Part shown: positions 24,646 to 37,400 of the stretch, piece after piece
Numbering within the stretch: position 1 is the first letter of the stretch
Layout: each line of letters begins with the position of its first letter
NCBI GenBank assembly: GCA_012845835.1
Contig: JABAKD010000008.1
Coordinates: 16,483,223-16,547,222 of the forward strand
Direction of reading: 5' to 3'
Source of the DNA: Undaria pinnatifida
Lineage: Eukaryota; Sar; Phaeophyceae; Laminariales; Alariaceae
DNA: 64,000 nt
Made by a program: the position numbers and the translations under genes
Notes under the pieces: generated by a model
What the model was told of the DNA's origin: nothing
Databases searched by the model: none
Seen by the model: the letters and a program-made list of their open reading frames with translations, nothing else

Positions 24646-24669
24646 ACCCCCCTTCCCCGGGTTTACGAG

Positions 24670-25040
24670 TAGATAATAGCACCCACATAGTGTTAATAGG
24701 AGAATGTGCAAAATATAAGGAGGAACGGGACTCGTTAGAGGAGAACATAAGGGAATTAAACGTATGAGGCATGGAAGAGTTTGGCAAACTAGTGAGCAGC
24801 AATAACACGATCGATATCTTAGAAGGTAGATGGTGGCCGCACGCGGCGAACCAGGACGGGGATAAGAGAAGCAAACCGTTTCTATGTAATATATAAAAAG
24901 GCGTACTGAGCGCCCAAATGTTGCAGTTGTCTATATTAGAAGAACGATGTTCCCTCTCGAAAGGGATGCCGGGTCAGTGATCAAATGACTAAGGCTATCA
25001 ACAAATGTGTACGCCCTCCCACCCCCCCCCATCCCTGGGT
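24670..25040 (+). pseudogene. Non-LTR retrotransposon relic (C-terminal domain), copy 1
   Basis: The plus strand decodes, with stops, GECAKYKEERDSLEENIREL, then MEEFGKLVSSNNTIDILEG and RWWPHAANQDGD. This is the same tail as the relic at 36420-37400, which also preserves the RT-proximal end and a Cys finger. Downstream sequence (ccctctcgaaagggatgc, then a C-rich run near 25010-25035) also matches the 36-kb copy, so the shared unit extends past the coding end. The protein is interrupted by several stops and has no RT core here. Confidence 0.6.
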
Positions 25041-25282
25041 TTATGGCTCTCTAGTTAAGATATTGTAGCTGTCGCTAAAACGAGCGAACAGCTGATAGAT
25101 GTAACTGTCGTCAGACGTGTGCGTCCACGGGCCATTGGTTCGTGTGATTGCGAGGGGCACCACGTTTGACTTGCAATTGATTGGTCGTGCATCTGCAGCA
25201 GAAGAGGAAATCATTGGTTTCCTTAGGCGGCGTTGAAGACGCCCATGCCCGTGTACCTTACCCTCGTGCTCTGCAATTGCGT

Positions 25283-25542
25283 GTGTTGTCTGCTGTGCGT
25301 GTGGTGCTGACTGCTGTGCAACCGCTGTGCGTGTTGGCGGTCGCTTGTGTGCTCTGTGTGTTCGTGTGTCCCGCTGTGCTGTTGTGCTGTTTTTTTTTTT
25401 TTCGTGTGGTCCGCCACCACAGCACTAATTTTTCTAGTGACCTAGTCTAAATTCAAGTTAAAGCGTACAAACAAACAAACACACGAACTTCTTTTTTCGA
25501 GTAGAACGCTATTACGGGGGGACCGCAGGTGGTAATTAGCCT
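25283..25542 (+). repeat. Direct repeat ~258 bp, copy 1
   Basis: Starts near gtgtgttgtctgctgtgcgt and ends near accgcaggtggtaattag. It includes a T-run at 25389-25402 and the segment cgtacaaacaaacaaacaca. It is nearly identical to 25645-25907, about 362 bp downstream. Confidence 0.9.
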
Positions 25543-25644
25543 CACGGACTGGGTTCGGTTCAATCGAGGCCAACGGACGTCTGATTGACCGGTCCATGAG
25601 GAAGCAGGTATGCCCTTCGCTATGCCATCAGCTATGCCCCCTGC

Positions 25645-25907
25645 TTGCGTGTGTTGTCTGCTGTGCGTGTGGTGCTGACTGCTGTGCAACCGCTGTGCGT
25701 GTTGGCGGTCGCTTGTGTGCTCTGTGTGCTCGTGTGTTCCGCTGTGCTGTTGTGCTGTTTTTTATTTTTTTCGTGTGGTCCGCCACCACAGCACTCATTT
25801 GTCTGGTGACCTAGTCTAAATTCAAGTTAAAGCGTACAAACAAACAAACACACGAACTTCTTTTTTCGAGTAGAGCGCTATTACGGGGGGACCGCGGGTG
25901 GGAATTA
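25645..25907 (+). repeat. Direct repeat ~258 bp, copy 2
   Basis: Second copy of 25283-25542, same orientation, differing at a few bases and in the T-run. The spacer between copies (about 100 bp) is unrelated to the repeat. The high identity indicates a recent local duplication. Confidence 0.9.
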
Positions 25908-28557
25908 GAAACTCGCTTCGCTCGAAAAATATATGTTTTGGTGTCGCTAATTATACCTCTGGTTCGACACGCTGCATTTCGACCCCGCTGGTTCGTGCCT
26001 TAGAACATGGCGGGTGTATTACCTTCGTAGTTCCTCCTGGGAAACCTGTGATTCTATTCAGGTCGACTGTTTGCCTTCTCTCGAGACCGATCTACACCTC
26101 GATTTGGTGGTGTTGCGGCGGTCGAAATTGGTCGAAGTTCGGAACAGCCGAAGTACCTTGAAAACTTCCAACTGAAAATTTACACATTACCTACTTGGGC
26201 AACTGCCTACATCTCCTTGCACGCAACCCCTGCCCGCCAAATGAAGGCACTCTGCTTATTTATGGGTTAGGTGGGGGCGTTTGACGCATCGTACAGCGGA
26301 AACAGGCGGCGCGAATACATTCACGGGGTGGCTGTTGGTTGCCAGCAAGAAATACTGTCAAGTTGTTCAAAAAATACAATATGGTCAAGTTGGTATCGCG
26401 CTCAAGCTTGGCGCCATGGATACAACGTGTATGTCCGAAGGACAATCTTCATCAATCGATTGCTCAAACCTCGATGTATTGTATATTATCATTATTGTCC
26501 TCCGACAGCATAGCGTAGATGCCGTTCCGATGTATGTCGAATATCCTTCCATGAAGAAGCTATCGTACCTAATACAAGGTCGAATGATCGCAATACAAAG
26601 CAGTGGCATACTCCGCCAACCATTTGCCCATTTCCTATCCCCATATAATCTCCTTCTTCCTACTGTTTCGTTTCCCTATAAATGGTTTAGCTGAGAGTCT
26701 ACCGTAATCCTCATCAACATTGATTGCCACCCCAGGCCAGTGGCGTATTCCTCCCGCTCCTTCCTCTCTTCCCCTCGCGGCCTGACGATCCTTCAGAGAT
26801 AGCCTATATCGATGAACTCTATCTTATATAGACTATAATTACTAGCATGTATATCGTAGCCAAAAAACGTGTTAGCAGAAATATTACGTTTACGTTTGAA
26901 GGGGTCAACTGTTTGGCTACAAAATGTGCAGCAAATGGTTGTACAGCCCTTGCTTCTCCATTTTCTGTCCAATTCTTGTGCGCCCACCATCACATAATGT
27001 AGGCATTTGATAAGATGTAGCCTCCTACCCCAGCTTGGTGTCCTACTTAAGCTCCAGATTTTTCCTGTACTCTACATTTTCAGGGATGGGGTCGGTTGTG
27101 TCATCTAATTTGCTTTCTCTAAAATTCCGCCGCGCGCAGCCGGAAAAACGAGCTCGGGAGAGCGATAAATCGACCACTGTCCCGTTGTATGCCTGGCGCT
27201 ATCGCCCAATCGCATAGACGCCCCCTGCTGATCGCCCCCCTATAGGGGCACCATTATTGGTAGGCACCGATGTACAATACCCTCCGACCTGTTGCGTGTT
27301 CCGTTCACGGTCGCCATGAACTCAAGAACGCGCTCGCTAGCGATAGCTATGCAGACCTCGTACGAGTGCGCGAAAGGAGAGCATCGAAAAGATCAACATG
27401 ATTTTCTCAAAGTGCTCGTCCCTGTGTTAATGGCCCTTTGGGACTACCTGCAAAGAGACGTGACGCTGTCTACCATCGCATAGACTGGGACCATATTTCT
27501 TGGCTGCGTAGTGCCTACTTTATGCTGGCCACTGAACTGGGGTCAGAGGTCTCCCGCTTGTATTTTTAATTCGCCCACAATACTTACACCCTCACCCGAC
27601 TGCGGAGTGGCAACATACGCGACGGTTCTTGCGTCGAGTCTCAAGCTTCGTCGGCCTAAACCGGCAGGGCGCAAGAAGCGGCGAACTATGTGCCGTCGAC
27701 GACGCACTCGACTGTGCAGCGGGTGAATCTGGTTCAAAGGTGGTATCAGCTGCTCGTGCGGTTTGCGCAAGGTAGGGACGGAGTCCATGCGCCCTGGTTA
27801 ACTTATCGCGCGCCTACAATAGAACTCAGGATGTATATACACAGCGTCATAAGTCATGTTTGAGGGGCATGAACGAATGTCGCACTGTCTAAAACCTGTC
27901 AACATTACCCAAGCACACGAAGAAATGATCCTACGTGTGTTGCAGGCCGCCGAGAACACTAAATGGTAGCACAAACCAAAACAGCGCGACTCCGGACCGC
28001 TCCTATGTACGTATCTGGGAAATTGGTAGGTATTAACGAAATAAGAATATGCCACGAACAGACCCGTGTGTATCGAAATACTGGTGGGGGAGGTGTTGCC
28101 ATACATTTGCGTTTGCAGCGAACAAGCCAATGGCTGCCTCCGATCGGTAGATCATCCACTATGTGTTATTGCGTTGTTAGTGGGCAGGGATGGATCGCCC
28201 GAGGTATTAAATGTGGTGTTGTTGCGACGATATTGTCCCCCACCTCCGCAAACGTGACCAATGCATTCACGTCTTTAGCGCTCTACGCTTCTTGGAGCCT
28301 TTTCATTAAAGCTGACTTATCGGCGACGTATACTGCTTAGTCAGCCCCCGTCACACCCACACGGTATCTCTATCAGGCGCAACAAGGACAAGGTCAGTGG
28401 TGGCTTTGCTACGACGGTTTCAGCGTCGACGGATTTGTAATGGCAGTGTCCCTACAGCAGTAACAGAAACAATGGCTTCAACACTGCAGCTCTGTAGCAG
28501 CGCCGCAGCGGTATACAAGTCGCAACCATGTATCAACCGCAACTATTACACAGCGGC
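25908..28557. other. Long stretch without a recognised gene
   Basis: Scattered short frames with no motif on either strand. No tRNA or repeat array was recognised. Confidence 0.4.
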
Positions 28558-29300
<743 letters not shown>

Positions 29301-29319
29301 TTCTTGTATTAAGTAGATT

Positions 29320-29715
29320 GTTTGGTAGATTCAGGAACAGAACGATAAATATCCCGTTGTTCGTGTAGGCGTGAAGGATTGAACAGTTGAAATTTCAAGG
29401 ATTGATGATGATAACAAGTGTTGTGTAGCTCCGAAAAGTCAATTATTCCAAACGTCCGTAAGCCTGAGGGGTTCAGGCAGGTCGTTGGATTCCGGGAATG
29501 GATGATATGAGTCCAGGTATTGGACAAACGATAGTGACTGGAGAAAAGCCACATGAGATCACTATTCTCACGAGCTAACTTTCAGAGCTTGCGAAGCACA
29601 GGAGTCTCACGCAAAAGGCGCGAGACCTCGGCTGACCATCGAACGTCGTAATCGAGAAGACGTTACAGTCTGGTGATTGCACGCCAATCCACCAGGAATT
29701 GCCGTAGTTTCTCTT
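29320..29715. repeat. Dispersed ~400-bp repeat R, copy 1
   Basis: Begins near agattcaggaacagaacgat and ends near aattgccgtagtttctc. It matches 33785-34190 in order and orientation, both including the segment gcctgaggggttcaggcagg. A minus-strand frame with KLRQFLVDW then RWSAEVSRLL could be a remnant of a retroelement protein, but this is not a firm identification. Confidence 0.85.
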
Positions 29716-31190
29716 CTCCGCTGGCGTTCTGGCCATTTGGGGTCCCAGGCTTTCTGCGGGTGGGTGCGCGAGCAAATATCTACTGAAGAATGGTGTCCAG
29801 GTCTCATCGGGTTAGCCGGCTTAGAACTGTCAACTAATCGGTGAGAACGAGATGTGGACGGGCCCGCGGGGAGACGCATGATTAATTTTGAAACCGATTA
29901 ACCCGCCGAGAAGGTAGGAAGCGACCGACCGTGGGGATAGGGATTTACACGATAGCCTCATTCATGATAACGAAGGTAATATCACAAAGAATAGGCAGGC
30001 TGACAATGGGCGAAAAAATACACATCAGGTGCACAAAAGATGAGTGTGCGCAGATCACCGTGGGCTGTATTACACTCACCGATACATGTGTAGTACATAC
30101 GAAGACCTACCCCAAAGTTCTATGTTCATGTCTAAATACAATCCGAAAGCACATGCCGTGTGATAATCGCGCAGTAGACGGCACAACCGCGCATGAAAAG
30201 CTGTTCGGTTATTTACTATTTGGTATACTGCATGCAGGAGCGCAGGAAGCAACACGTGCTGAGGGTAAGGGAGCCTAACTGTGACATGTATGTATATATC
30301 CCGATACATATATAGCGGAGCTTCACGCAAGAATATGAACGTACGCCGTGAATAGTACGTGACATGCACAGATATGAGAGGGGTACACCCACGCAAAAGT
30401 ACCTGGCAGGGCCATGACGATACGGCAATTTGCTGAATCACGGAAACGGTATCGTGCCTTATCATCCCCCATAATTCGCAATTCGAGTAAGTGGCCAAAA
30501 AGGAAAAAACGACAGGAATAAGTAACACGCAAACATGCATAATACGGTGCAGCCGAATTTGGCATCCAGATAATAAAACACGGAGGTGCTATTATGTGCC
30601 CGGTATAATAAAGATGCCTGGTGTTATACGGAGTACGCGGATCACACGACGTACGTGTAAGTAATCAAATACTTATGCAGATACTGGTAAAGTCTATTTA
30701 CCTGGGAACTGAGCACGATACACACTCTATTACTGTGTGGACTCTTTTGAGTACGTATATATATACCTGATCAGGTACCTTCCGGTAGTCCATATAGTAT
30801 TTATGTACCGTGACATATCATGCAGAATTTCATATGGACACGAGGCCAAGTGTAGGTAACAAAGACCGGCACAGGGGCTTCGGTCCTTTATGTTGATTGG
30901 CAGGAACATGTGCTGGGATCAGCGGGGGACGCGCTTTGTTCCGGAGTTTTGACCTCCATTACGTCTGAAACCCCGTTCCGCGATGTCTGAGCGCACTTAC
31001 GCGTCAGGTTTCGTATCGTGGACAACATTTCGTAAGCTTGTGGGAAGGGACCAGTACCTTGAATCGGACGCGGACGAGTGAAATAATAAGCTTGCTTTAG
31101 TCGATTTCGCCGTGCATCGCAGGGCAACCAGGCCGGGACAACGTCAAGTACACTAGCTGCTGTGAAATCCTTTCATGTGTGAGCTGTCGG
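29716..31190. other. Stretch without a recognised gene
   Basis: No coding feature recognised. It lies between repeat R and the DIRS-type recombinase, so it may contain further eroded parts of that element. Confidence 0.35.
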
Positions 31191-31199
31191 GTTTGAGGT

Positions 31200-32060
31200 T
31201 TCAACGCAATCGCCGTGCGTGAAACGTGCACTGGAAGGGATCAGCCGGGCACACGCTGCTACGGGCATGCCTTGAAGGGTGCACCGTCCGGTGTCGTGAG
31301 ATATATTTCTCCGAGTGGAAAATATCATATCTGCACGAGAACAAGGGGGTCAGGTGTTATTGCAATGTCTAGGTATGAGCAACGTATTCGTCAATGCCCG
31401 TGCGGGCGAGATGGTCGCTCGTGACGGGGGGGGCGGTGCAACCAAATCCTGGTTTAACACGGGCCGACGTAGCGTTTTACGATGGCAAACGCCTGTTGGG
31501 CTGTGCAAAATTGCATCAGTAGACATCCGGTTCCGCGGACACAAATGGGACCAAGCCGGGATAGTCAGCATAGTAGTAGAACACGTGACGAGGTCAGCGG
31601 AGCGCGTTCGGGACCGCAATCGGACGGAGCCGCTGTCACTCTTTTGTTGGAACTGTTGTCGTTTGGCGCCATGATTTCCGAACACACCTCTGTCCTCGTA
31701 CCGGTGTAAGGGGAAGGTCGTAACTTGACAATATGGCTAGGCGATAAATTCGCTTAGATACATGGTTTTGAAGTCGGAGGGAAAGACGGAGGGATTCGCA
31801 TGGCATTCTCTTCGAATTGAGGGGGGGCTCAGCACTCGCTGCAGGACGGGTAGTGTCGGAGCGAGAGATCCAGAGGGCAGGACGATGGAAGTCCGACGCG
31901 TGCAAGATATACACACGCAACAGCACGGACGATGCGAGGCAGGTGTCGAAAAAACTTGCGAAAGAAGGAATGGGGTCTCTGAGACAACCAAGCCAGGATA
32001 CGGTCTGAGGCAAACCAAAACGGTAGGGGACGACCTCGAATTTGGAGGAGTTTGAATGAT
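31200..32060 (+). pseudogene. DIRS-like tyrosine recombinase, decayed
   Basis: Tyrosine recombinases of DIRS-type retrotransposons integrate the element through a covalent DNA-tyrosine link. In order on the plus strand: HALKGAPSGVVRYISPS (about 31277-31310), a core piece DIRFRGHKWDQAG (about 31523-31562), the catalytic box WHSLR (HxxR at 31804-31815) followed by a GG-A-LAAG loop, and GRWKSDACKIYTR with the candidate nucleophile Tyr at 31910-31912. These segments are in different frames, with one shift in the G7 tract at 31821-31827, so no intact protein exists. No reverse transcriptase was recognised nearby. Crypton-type elements carry similar recombinases; DIRS-like is favoured because of the HSLRI...GRWKSDA wording. 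Confidence 0.7.
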
Positions 32061-33660
32061 CGGGGACCATTTGTCGAACTTGGTCATTCGAAACCGTATA
32101 CTAGGCCCCAGACAAGGGGGCCAGGAGAGGGAGTATAAAGATGTTACACGGAGTAATCGAGTTATGAACAAGGAGTACTAGCGATATTCGTGATTAAGGG
32201 AAAGGTCGTAACTTGACAATATGGCTAGGCCATAAATTCGCTTAGATACATGGTTTTGAAGTCGGAGGGAAAGCCGGAAGAATTCGTATGGCATTCTCTC
32301 CGAATTGAAAGGGGGCTCAGCACTCGCTGCAGGGAGGGTAGTGTCGGGGCGAGAGATCCAGAGGGCAGGACGATGGAAGTCCGACGCGTACAAGATATAC
32401 ACACGCAACAGCACGGACGATGCGAGGCAGGTGTCGAAAAAATTTGCGAAAGAAGGAATGGGGTCTCTGAGACAACCAAGCCAGGATACGGTCTGGGGCA
32501 AACCAAAACGGTAGGGGACGACCTCGGATTTGGAGGAGTTTGAATGATCGGGGACCATTTGTCGAACTTGGTCATCCGAAACCGTGTAGTAGGCCCCAGA
32601 CGAGGGGGTCAGGAGAGGGAGTATAAAGATGTTACACGGAGTAATCGAGTTATGAACAAGGAGTACTAGCGATATTCGTGATTAAGGGAAAGGTCGTAAC
32701 TTGACAATATGGCTAGGCCATAAATTCGCTTAGATACATGGTTTTGAAGTCGGAGGGAAAGCCGGAAGAATTCGTATGGCATTCTCTCCGAATTGAAAGG
32801 GGGCTCAGCACTCGCTGCAGGGAGGGTAGTGTCGGGGCGAGAGATCCAGAGGGCAGGACGATGGAAGTCCGACGCGTACAAGATATACACACGCAACAGC
32901 ACGGACGATGCGAGGCAGGTGTCGAAAAAATTTGCGAAAGAAGGAATGGGGTCTCTGAGACAACCAAGCCAGGATACGGTCTGGGGCAAACCAAAACGGT
33001 AGGGGACGACCTCGGATTTGGAGGAGTTTGAATGATCGGGGACCATTTGTCGAACTTGGTCATCCGAAACCGTGTAGTAGGCCCCAGACGAGGGGGTCAG
33101 GAGAGGGAGTATAAATATGTTACACGGAGTAATCGAGTTATGAACAAGGAGTAATAGCGATATTCGTGATTAAGGGAAAGGTCGTAACTTGACAATATGG
33201 CTAGGCCATAAATTCGCTTAGATACATGGTTTTGAAGTCGGAGGGAAAGCCGGAAGAATTCGTATGGCATTCTCTCCGAATTGAAAGGGGGCTCAGCACT
33301 CGCTGCAGGGAGGGTAGTGTCGGGGCGAGAGATCCAGAGGGCAGGACGATGGAAGTCCGACGCGTACAAGGTATACACACGCAACAGCACGGACGATGCG
33401 AGGCAGGTGTCGAAAAAATTTGCGAAAGAAGGAATGGGGTCTCTGAGACAACCAAGCCAGGATACGGTCTGGGGCAAACCAAAACGGTAGGGGACGACCT
33501 CGGATTTGGAGGAGTTTGAATGATCGGGGACCATTTGTCGAACTTGGTCATCCGAAACCGTGTAGTAGGCCCCAGACGAGGGGGTCAGGAGAGGGAGTAT
33601 AAAGATGTTACACGGAGTAATCGAGTTATGAACAAGGAGTAATAGCGATATACGTAAAAA
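31709..33660 (+). repeat. Four tandem 488-bp copies of the recombinase C-terminus and 3' flank
   Basis: The period is exactly 488 bp: equivalent points lie at 31762, 32250, 32738 and 33226. Each unit carries the HxxR box, the GRWKSDA...Y box and about 200 bp of 3' flank ending with agtaatcgagttatgaacaa. Units 2-4 are almost identical to each other and differ from unit 1 at many positions, so unit 1 is the parent and the rest arose by later rounds. The frame break between the HxxR and Tyr boxes is present in all four. Open frames seen on either strand in the units are shadows of this. Confidence 0.95.
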
Positions 33661-33784
33661 CTTGTTGATATCGTCAGTGCCGTCGGTAGCAGGTTACGCC
33701 GCCAGCGGAACCTTCCTCTCGCGTGTGTGGGAAAAAGAAAAGCAACAACCCAATTAGAAAGATAAAACACAATGTGAAGGATTT
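33661..33784 (+). repeat. 3' flank of the DIRS-like element, copy a
   Basis: Continues unit 4 with cgtcagtgccgtcggtagca and ends with gataaaacacaatg before repeat R copy 2. The same sequence recurs at 34416-34527. Confidence 0.75.
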
Positions 33785-34190
33785 TTTAGTAGATTCGGGA
33801 ACAGAACGATACATAATCCGTTGTTTGTGTTGACCTTGTTGACCTGAATGGTTGAGCAGTTGAAATTCTAGGATAGATGATGATAAGAAATATTGTGTAG
33901 CTCCGAGAAGACAATAAAACCAAACGTCCGTAAGCCTGAGGGGTTCAGGCAGGTCGTTGGATTCACGGAATTGATGATGTGAGTCCAGGTATTGCACAAA
34001 CGATAATGAATGGAGAAAAGCCCCATGATATCAATATTCTCACGAGCTAACTTTCAGAGCTCGCGAAGCACAGGAGTCTCACGCAAAAGGCGCGAGGCCT
34101 CAGCTGGTTATCAAACGTCGTAGTCGAAAAGACGTTACAGTGTGGTGATTGCACGCCAATCTACCAGGAGTTGCCGTAGTTTCTCCCGCC
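33785..34190. repeat. Dispersed ~400-bp repeat R, copy 2
   Basis: Matches 29320-29715 (see copy 1) with moderate divergence. Here R follows the recombinase 3' flank directly, with only AGTAG at the junction where copy 1 has a long AGT microsatellite. Confidence 0.85.
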
Positions 34191-34527
34191 CGTCCACCTC
34201 TTTTCTTTCGAAGGTGAGGGGAAGGAGTTAATAGGAGGTATAATTTATTTTGTCTGCAGCAAAAATACGGTGAAGAGTTTGAATATTTGAGGACCATTTG
34301 GCGAACTCGGTCATCCGAGACCGTATAGTAGGCCTTAGACGAGGGGGCCAAGGGAGGGAGTAAAACGGTAATACACGGAGTAATCGAGCTATGAGCAAGG
34401 AGTAATAACGATATACGTGAAAACTTGTGGATACCGTCAGTGCCGTCGGTAGCAAGTTACTCCAGCGGAAACTCCCTCCCACGTCTCGCAGAAAAGACAA
34501 ACAACACAATTTGAACGATAAAACTCA
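34191..34527 (+). repeat. Second, diverged copy of the recombinase 3' flank
   Basis: From about 34270 the sequence gaagagtttgaatatttgag through cgtcagtgccgtcggtagca to cgataaaactc parallels the 3' part of the 488-bp unit and its flank (33510-33775) with more divergence. It ends where the second AGT microsatellite begins. Confidence 0.75.
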
Positions 34528-34529
34528 AA

Positions 34530-35270
34530 TACGTCGAGGTAGTAGTTATTATCGAAAAAGTAGTCGAAGTAGTCGTCCTAGAAGTAGCAGTAGTGGTAGT
34601 AGAAGTGGTGGTGGTAGCAGCAGTATCAGTAGAACTAGCAATAGTAGTATAGTAGTATTATCGTAGTAGTATGATAGTAATAATGTAATAGAGCAAGAGC
34701 AGCAGATGTAACAGAAGAAGTCGCAGTAGTAGTAGTAGCAGAAGTAGCAGTGGCAGCACAAGAAGCGGCAGAAGTAGCAGCATTTGTAGCAGTAGAATTT
34801 GCAAGTAACAATAACAGTAGTAGCAGTAGTGGTGTTGTCATTAGGGTTAAAGTTGTTCAAGTATTAGTAGCAATAGTCGTGCGGGTAGTTGTGAGAGTAG
34901 TAGTAGTAGTAGTAGTAGTAGCAGGAGTAGTGTGAGTAGTAGTAGTGGTAGTAGTAGTGGTAATAGTAGTGGTAGCCGTAGTAGTAGTATAGTTGAGGCT
35001 AGACTTGTTAAAGTAGTAGTAATTGCCGTAGGTGTAGTAGGAGTAGTAGTTGTTGTAGTAGTAGTAGTAGTAGTAGGAGTAGCAGTGGTAGTGGTAGCGG
35101 TAGTGGTAGTAGTAGTAGTAGTAGAAGTAGTAGTAGTGGTAGTAGTAGCAGTAGTAGGAGTAGTAGGAGTAGTAGTAGTGATAGTAGTAGGAGTTGGAGT
35201 AGTAGTATTAGTAGCTGTAGTAAGAATGTTGTAGTAGCAGTAGTATCACTAGTAGCAGTAGTGGTATAAG
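34530..35270 (+). repeat. AGT trinucleotide microsatellite, copy 2
   Basis: About 740 bp of AGT-rich sequence with variants, on the same strand as the 28.5-kb array and much less pure. It starts just after the recombinase 3' flank. Val/Ser-rich frames are artefacts. Confidence 0.95.
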
Positions 35271-36415
35271 TATAGTAGAGAATGACTCCTTTTTGTCCCA
35301 ACATAAGCCACGAATGTGTTCCCGGCGTGTACTGTTTCGACTTACGACACCCCCTGGATTCCACGTCACCCTTATCCTGACGGGTTGCCTCCTATAATAC
35401 CGGCCTGCTCATACAAAAAACTTTCACAAGGCAGACGCTGGCCGTGCCCGAAGGCCCCATAGTACGACCGCCACCAAAATAATTAAAAGCGGATGACCGA
35501 AACAAGAAAGTGCAAGATAACAGCGCTTCGTGGGCGCCCCGAAAAAGAATGACGGGCTAAGCACAATTTTAGGTGTCTTGTTGTGTCGGTACCTTGCACG
35601 TACGGAGGTACAGCAGCATTAGCTGGGGTATACGTTCACTACGTTTCTGACTGTGCTTACGCCCGGCAGGGCAAGTACCACCACTGTCGTCGAGAAGAAA
35701 GTAAACGCGCCAGAAACAACAACGCAATGCAACCAAGACGCTCCACCGTGTGTCGTGCCGCCCCGTGTGTTTATCGTACGCGGTGCGCGGCTCCCTCCGG
35801 TAGCGCTGTACCGTATTCATCGATGCTCGATCGACCCCGCCGAAATGAGCGACGCTGCCTTTATGCGATGATTTGGAAAGTCGTCGGGCCCCCCTTCCGC
35901 TTGGTGCATCCCAAAGAAACTCCTCATCGATGTAAGGCCGTACCCTCAGCTGCGCTGAACAGGGTTGATTATTGGGTAGGCTCTGATTTCCTTAACCGCC
36001 TCCTACTCTCTCGAGCTGCCGTACTAGGACCGACGATGAAAGTGACATCGTCTTTCATTTTCTGCACATCAATCAGGCTTTTCTCTTCCCAGGAGACGGC
36101 CTCCTTCCGTTCCAGGTTTTTTTTTCCAAGATTCCTATATATTGCCCAGCATTGCACAGTGAGTCGGACCTAGCCCATGCAGGTGCAATCTAATATAACA
36201 ATTAACCGAGAAAATCATAGAGAAGGCGGTCGAAGCTTTGAAGACACCACTTACCCACCCCAAAAGCTAGTTCTTCTCGCGGACCTACGTCGACGAAAAT
36301 AGGCATAATGATAATCGTTTAAGTCTGACAAAACTATCATCCCCTCCTTATTTATCATCCTGACAGACCCACCTTGACAATAGGATTGACGTGTGTATTC
36401 TGATTAATGTTATTT
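35271..36415. other. Stretch without a recognised gene
   Basis: A plus-strand frame of 196 codons (35583-36173) spans much of it but shows no motif and is overlapped by others. I do not call a gene. Confidence 0.35.
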
Positions 36416-36419
36416 TACC

Positions 36420-37400
36420 AAAGTTAGAATATGCAGGAAAAGTATGGGAACGAAACGTTCGGAAAACAACTGCAAACAGTGCAGGTGGCAGCAGCATCTA
36501 AACAGATACTAGGATGCTCAAGTACGACGAGTAATACAGTACTGAGAGAATCTCCACGAAAGTACCCACTTAAAACAAAGAGATATGCGAGAATGTTGAG
36601 ATGGCTATATATAACATAAAGGACATTCCAGAAAGTAGGTTGCCAGCTACAGTTGATAGGGCTGTATGGGAGAACATAACAAAAGGGCGAGGTAGGATAA
36701 GATGGGATAAAGTAGTCGAGAAGATATTGAAGGATTTAGGCGGGGGGGAAGAAGAGGTACTGCCTACATACAGAGAAGTTTGGCGGATACAAGACAAAAT
36801 GAAATAATAAAATGATGGTAAAGGCAAGCACCAAGAAATAAGGTGAAGGAGGGAGTTTAGATAAATATGGGGGGTTGAGGGAAGATATTTGAATGAAAAA
36901 GTATCGGCTCGGCCAAATAAACTACGCGAAAAAGCTACACTGCGATCTCGTATAGGGGACCTGGACCTACCAGAAAGCATAAATATGTTCACCATTAGTC
37001 GGGAGGAAGAAGACTTGGCTACAAATACGTGGCTGTGTGGCACAACAATTCAGAATAGGACTCAAAGGGTACAGCGATGGCAAATATACAATGAGTAACG
37101 GGATGCGTTAGAGGAGGGCATGAGGAAACTAGACGTATGTAACATGAAAGATTTGGGTTGACTAGAGAATAGCAAGAGAATGATCTCTATCCTAAGAGAT
37201 AGACGGCGGCCGCAGACGGCGAAACAGATCGAGGATAGGATAAGCAAACAGTTTCTATGTAGTATAGAGTAGAAGCGTAATGAGCGCCCCAATGTTGGGG
37301 GTGTCTTTTCTAGGGGTAGGAACGGTGCTCCGTCTCGCACGGGATGCGTGGTCAATGGTCGAACTACTAAAGCAAACAACAACTGAGTACGCCCCCCCCC
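36420..37400 (+). pseudogene. Non-LTR retrotransposon relic (post-RT region), copy 2
   Basis: In consecutive frames the plus strand decodes the segment that follows the RT domain in LINE-like elements: KQILGCSSTTSNTVLRESP and YPLKTKRYARMLRWLY (36500-36615), then RLPATVDRAVWENITKGRG and IRWDKVVEKILKDLGG (36635-36750), then SRIGDLDLPE, CGTTIQNRT, RDALEEGMRKLDVCNM and KQIEDRISKQFLC to about 37262. The Cys-containing stretch is the usual C-terminal finger. Frameshifts and stops break it. The 24.7-kb relic carries the last third of the same family. Confidence 0.75.

Noticed and set aside
31636-33551. Repeated minus-strand frames of 116-145 codons starting MVPDHSNSS or MTKFDKWS
   Set aside because: Antisense shadows of the recombinase-derived 488-bp repeat; the plus strand explains the conserved motifs.
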